A DNA stretch of 64,000 bases from Branchiostoma lanceolatum (lineage: Eukaryota; Chordata; Leptocardii; Amphioxiformes; Branchiostomatidae). The stretch's first letter is position 1, and each line of letters opens with the position of its first letter. The DNA lies in NCBI RefSeq assembly GCF_035083965.1, contig NC_089738.1, forward strand, positions 11,248,734 to 11,312,733. Reading direction: 5' to 3'. Both the position numbers and the translations under genes were made by a program. The notes under the pieces are model-generated. The model saw only the letters and a list, made by a program, of their open reading frames with translations. It did not search any database and was not told the origin of the DNA. Of this stretch, positions 61,801 through 64,000 are shown piece by piece.

Positions 61801-64000
61801 TCACAGGGCTGATGAAGCCAGGAGTGGCGACGACAACGCTCCAGCCAGGCACACTCCAGCCAGGCACACTCCAGCCAGGCACACTCCAGCCAGGCACACT
61901 CCAGCCAGGCATGCCCGGGTACAACCAAGCCATGCAGGCGGCTGCCCTACGGATGGGGCTGGCGCAGGGATACCCGCAGGCCGTCAGCCCCCGCGCCATG
62001 CAGATTCCGCAGGCACAGCTGGCTGGAAGACCAGGAATCACTACAGGTGTTCCACAGCTGTCTCAGGGAGGCCAGACGATCCCTGCGACCCAGTCTCTAC
62101 CGGCCGCGACCAGTCCTCGGGGAGTGCAGATGGGGGTTCACTCCAGGCTGGGGGTGGTGGGCGGCATCCCTGTTAGTTCCCAAGCCTTGTCTGCAGCGGC
62201 AGCTGCTGGAGGCTTCTTCAGTTTCAGCACTGCCTCACAAATGCCTGGAACCGAGCTGTCAGGCATCGCAACCAAGTACCCGATTCTCACCACCATGGTC
62301 AATCCCAACACTTTCCAATCCACCCCCACGTTCACCGTCCCCAGGAGCTTAACTCCTCAATTTGGGGAGTACTCCGACCAATCAAAATCCCAATCAGATG
62401 AAGAGGAAGTCTCAACACCTGACTCAGAGGAGCCCTCTGAGACAAATATTCAAATCGGCCCCGGTTATTTCAGGCCTCCTGGGGAGTCTCCAATAACGTT
62501 TGCCCCAATAATAGGTGAGGGAGAGCAGAGCAGTGACTTGACAAAAAGCCCTTCTAAAGAACTGTTCGTCACTGGCGAAGAGCGGATGTTCCAACGTCCG
62601 GAGGAGGTGGACAGGGAAAACCAGGAGCTGGCAAGTGACGAAGACACAGAGGCACATGATGACGGCATCCACTTTGAGCCAATCGTGACCCTCCCGGACG
62701 AAGTGGAACTGAAAACCGGGGAGGAGGACGAAGATGAGCTGTTCGTTCACCGGGCAAAGCTGTTCCGCTTTGACAAGGACAACCACCAGTGGAAGGAACG
62801 CGGCCTCGGCAACATCAAGGTCCTCAAGAACCGGCACAACCAGCGCTGCCGCATCCTGATGCGACGTGACCAAGTCCTGAAGATTTGCTGCAACCACTAC
62901 ATCACAGCCGACATGGCGATGAAACCGAACGCGGGCTCGAACCGTTCGTGGGTTTGGGTCGCCATGGACTTCGCTGAGGAAGGGGGCACGAAGGAACAGT
63001 TTGCTGTCAGATTCAAGGAGGCAGAAACAGCCCTGGAGTTCAAGAACAGAGTGGACGAGGCTATCCAGATCATCACCTCCATGCCCGCAACATCCAGTAA
63101 GAAATCTCCTGCCAAGCAGGCGAGTCCAGTAAAGGAACCGCCCTCTCCAGCAAAACCACTGTCACCAAAGAAACCACCCTCTCCAACCAAAACTAAAGAC
63201 CAGGAAGTTCCTGTCGCTTTTGGCCAACCGAGTGAGCCGACAATGTCATTCAGAGACATGTTTAAGCCCAAGCCTGGGTCGTGGGACTGCCCAGCGTGCA
63301 TGATTAGTAACACTGGAGATAAAGATGCATGTGTGGCTTGTATGACGCAAAAACCAGGTACGTCTTTGAAACCGAGCGAGCCGACAATGTCATTTGGGGA
63401 CATGTTTAAGCCCAAACCTGGTTCATGGGACTGCCCAACATGCATGGTTAGCAACACAGGAGATAAAGATGCATGCCTGGCTTGTACGACCCCGAAACCA
63501 GGCACTGCCCCGAAGCCAACCAAGCCAGGCTTTTCCTTCGGTGCCATGTTCAGTCAGGATGCTGCTAGCCAGCCGACAGTTCCTTTTGGTGCCACTGGTG
63601 CTGCTGCCAAGCCTGGTGTAGGCACAGTATCCCAGTCTGGATTCTCCTTCGTAAGCACTGGCCAGTCTGGTTTTGGGTTTGGAACATCACAGCAAACAGC
63701 AGAGACCACTCAGCCGAAGACAGGGTTTTCCTTCGGGTTTGCTGTACCAGAGACATCCACTACGAGTCAGACTACAGCACTAACAGGCTTCCAGTTCAAA
63801 CCAACCCAACCAGAAACAAGTGATAGTGCCCAATCAGGAGGATTCTCCTTCAAGCTGGACCAATCACAGCCATCTCAGTCAGGTTTTGGACTTAACTTTG
63901 GCCAATCCCAGCCCTCTGCTCCCAACCAATCAGGATTCAAGTTTGCCCTCAGCCAATCACAGCCAAGTGAAGGTAGCCAACCAGCAACCGGTACTGAAGG
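49878..64000 (+). CDS. RANBP2: RANBP2/NUP358 nucleoporin, 5' part (open at window end)
   Basis: NUP358 forms the cytoplasmic filaments of the nuclear pore, binds RanGTP and is a SUMO E3. Exons: 49878-49949, 51235-51302, 51665-51778, 52094-52137, 52364-52536, 52877-53038, 53539-53684, 54520-54664, 55262-55436, 55885-55964, 56198-56333, 56542-56631, 56926-57023, 57274-57446, 57710-57833, 58080-58201, 58601-58799, 59311-59466, 59946-60107, 60513-60650 and 60972-64000+. This is about 1868 codons with every phase consistent. The N-terminal alpha-solenoid with TPRs (MIRSKREVDKHVAKVE, DAKAHRFMGQLWEA, SLEINPAQKDLVLK) closely follows the vertebrate protein. Then come a coiled coil (exon 20), a Gly/Tyr/Gln-rich region, RanBD1 (about 1421-1560, nt 62655-63080), two RanBP2-type zinc fingers (W-x-C-x2-C-x10-C-x2-C, from 63282 and 63426) and FG repeats. 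More Ran-binding domains are expected beyond the window. Confidence 0.95.
50751..51013. mobile_element. Perfect 106-bp inverted repeat in RANBP2 intron 1
   Basis: The left arm 50751-50856 and right arm 50908-51013 are exact inverse complements as read by eye, separated by 51 bp. The spacer starts with TGCAGTGTCAAAGGTGAAGG, a direct copy of part of the left arm. No coding capacity and no clear target-site duplication. Either a young foldback/MITE insertion or a recent inverted duplication. Confidence 0.9.
54121..54360 (-). mobile_element. 3' end of a LINE ORF2 in RANBP2 intron 7
   Basis: On the minus strand the frame reads RGSHTLKFQPL, stop, VRTDSYKYSYFPRTIPEWNA, LPGAVVTAPTVESFRARLEA, CPP, then TAG at 54170-54172. 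WNALP..VV.A..VESFRARL is the typical C-terminus of non-LTR reverse-transcriptase proteins. A TGATGATGATGA-type tail lies at about 54098-54120. The copy is 5'-truncated and has an internal stop. Confidence 0.8.
54665..55261 (+). other. Probable GC-AG intron of RANBP2 (intron 8)
   Basis: The donor reads CAGCAG|GCAAGT, the favoured context for GC donors, and the acceptor TTTTAG|GGCCAG restores frame (AQQ|GQLTW). No GT donor nearby gives a better join. Confidence 0.7.
54945..55105 (+). mobile_element. Dispersed repeat (CATGAAAAATGGAGGT type), copy in RANBP2 intron 8
   Basis: CATGAAAAATGGAGGTATTG, TTTTTGGCGTGTCTG, (GT)n, GATGGATTGTAATGGTATTT, GATGAAGGTCAAAGTTGA and GGGCCCTCTGGTGTGTGACC match the inverted copy at 45870-46010 in the same order. 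Confidence 0.75.
61840..61914 (+). repeat. 15-bp tandem repeat encoding LQPGT in RANBP2
   Basis: The 15-bp unit CTCCAGCCAGGCACA recurs with almost no change, giving TLQPG repeated five times, the last leading into MPGYNQ. It lies in the low-complexity linker between the coiled coil and RanBD1. The near-identity of the copies points to recent slippage. Confidence 0.9.
62655..63080 (+). other. First Ran-binding domain of RANBP2
   Basis: HFEPIVTLPDEVELKTGEED leads into AKLFRFD, WKERGLGNIKVLKN, ILMRRDQVLKICCNHYI and MAMKPNAGSNRSWVW. These are the classic RanBD blocks, including the acidic TGEEDEDELF loop and the WKERG motif that contact RanGTP. Confidence 0.95.
63243..63516 (+). other. Two tandem RanBP2-type zinc fingers in a duplicated 144-bp unit
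   Basis: Two nearly identical modules share MSF(R/G)DMFKPKPGSWDCP then C.(I/V)SNTGDKDAC.AC. They start with tryptophan codons at 63282 and 63426, 144 bp apart. Zinc ligands are four cysteines per finger. In vertebrate NUP358, fingers of this type bind Ran and COPI or exportin-1. Confidence 0.95.

Overview
The window is animal nuclear DNA from an invertebrate deuterostome, most likely an amphioxus (Branchiostoma). The reasons are: many short exons with GT-AG introns; orthologues of deuterostome genes (GEN1, PABIR/FAM122, RANBP2/NUP358) beside a Shark/HTK16-type kinase, which I recall as absent from vertebrates; a Roco (LRR-ROC-COR) gene; and dense tRNA-derived SINEs, small inverted-repeat elements and minisatellites. 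The species is inferred, not proven. All gene models were built by hand from splice signals and reading-frame continuity, without transcript data. Every completed model closes to a whole number of codons.

Layout. 27-4761 (+): the 3' part of GEN1, a Holliday-junction resolvase. 6292-16577 (-): a complete 15-exon Shark-type tyrosine kinase (SH2-ankyrin-SH2-kinase, 855 aa), tail-to-tail with GEN1. 16.6-20.7 kb: intergenic, with a 127-bp satellite. 20700-25925 (-): a complete 7-exon Roco protein (1123 aa, LRR-ROC-COR, no kinase domain). 29486-30877 (-): a single-coding-exon LRR protein that is a paralogue of the Roco LRR region but ends before any GTPase domain. 34438-38559 (-): a two-exon, 198-aa helical protein I do not recognise. 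43579-48933 (-): a 10-exon PABIR/FAM122 PP2A regulator. 49878-64000 (+): the 5' part of RANBP2 (21 exons, about 1868 codons, still open at the window end), divergent from PABIR across a 944-bp shared promoter region.

The most striking structure lies inside the Shark-type gene. The 3' part of the exon that encodes the glycine-rich ATP loop, together with its splice donor, has been tandemly amplified. About ten 99-bp units occupy the following intron, each keeping an intact donor and the same reading frame. Other notable structures are a fixed 127-bp satellite carrying a palindrome with a POU octamer, a perfect 106-bp inverted repeat in RANBP2 intron 1, a 55-residue repeat in GEN1, and a duplicated piece of the Roco terminal exon.

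Functionally the window is a mixed neighbourhood: DNA repair (GEN1), phagocytic or immune-type signalling (Shark kinase, Roco and LRR genes), mitotic PP2A control (PABIR) and nuclear-pore transport (RANBP2). I see no evidence that these genes form a single pathway. The Roco/LRR pair is a local tandem duplication. PABIR and RANBP2 may share promoter elements.
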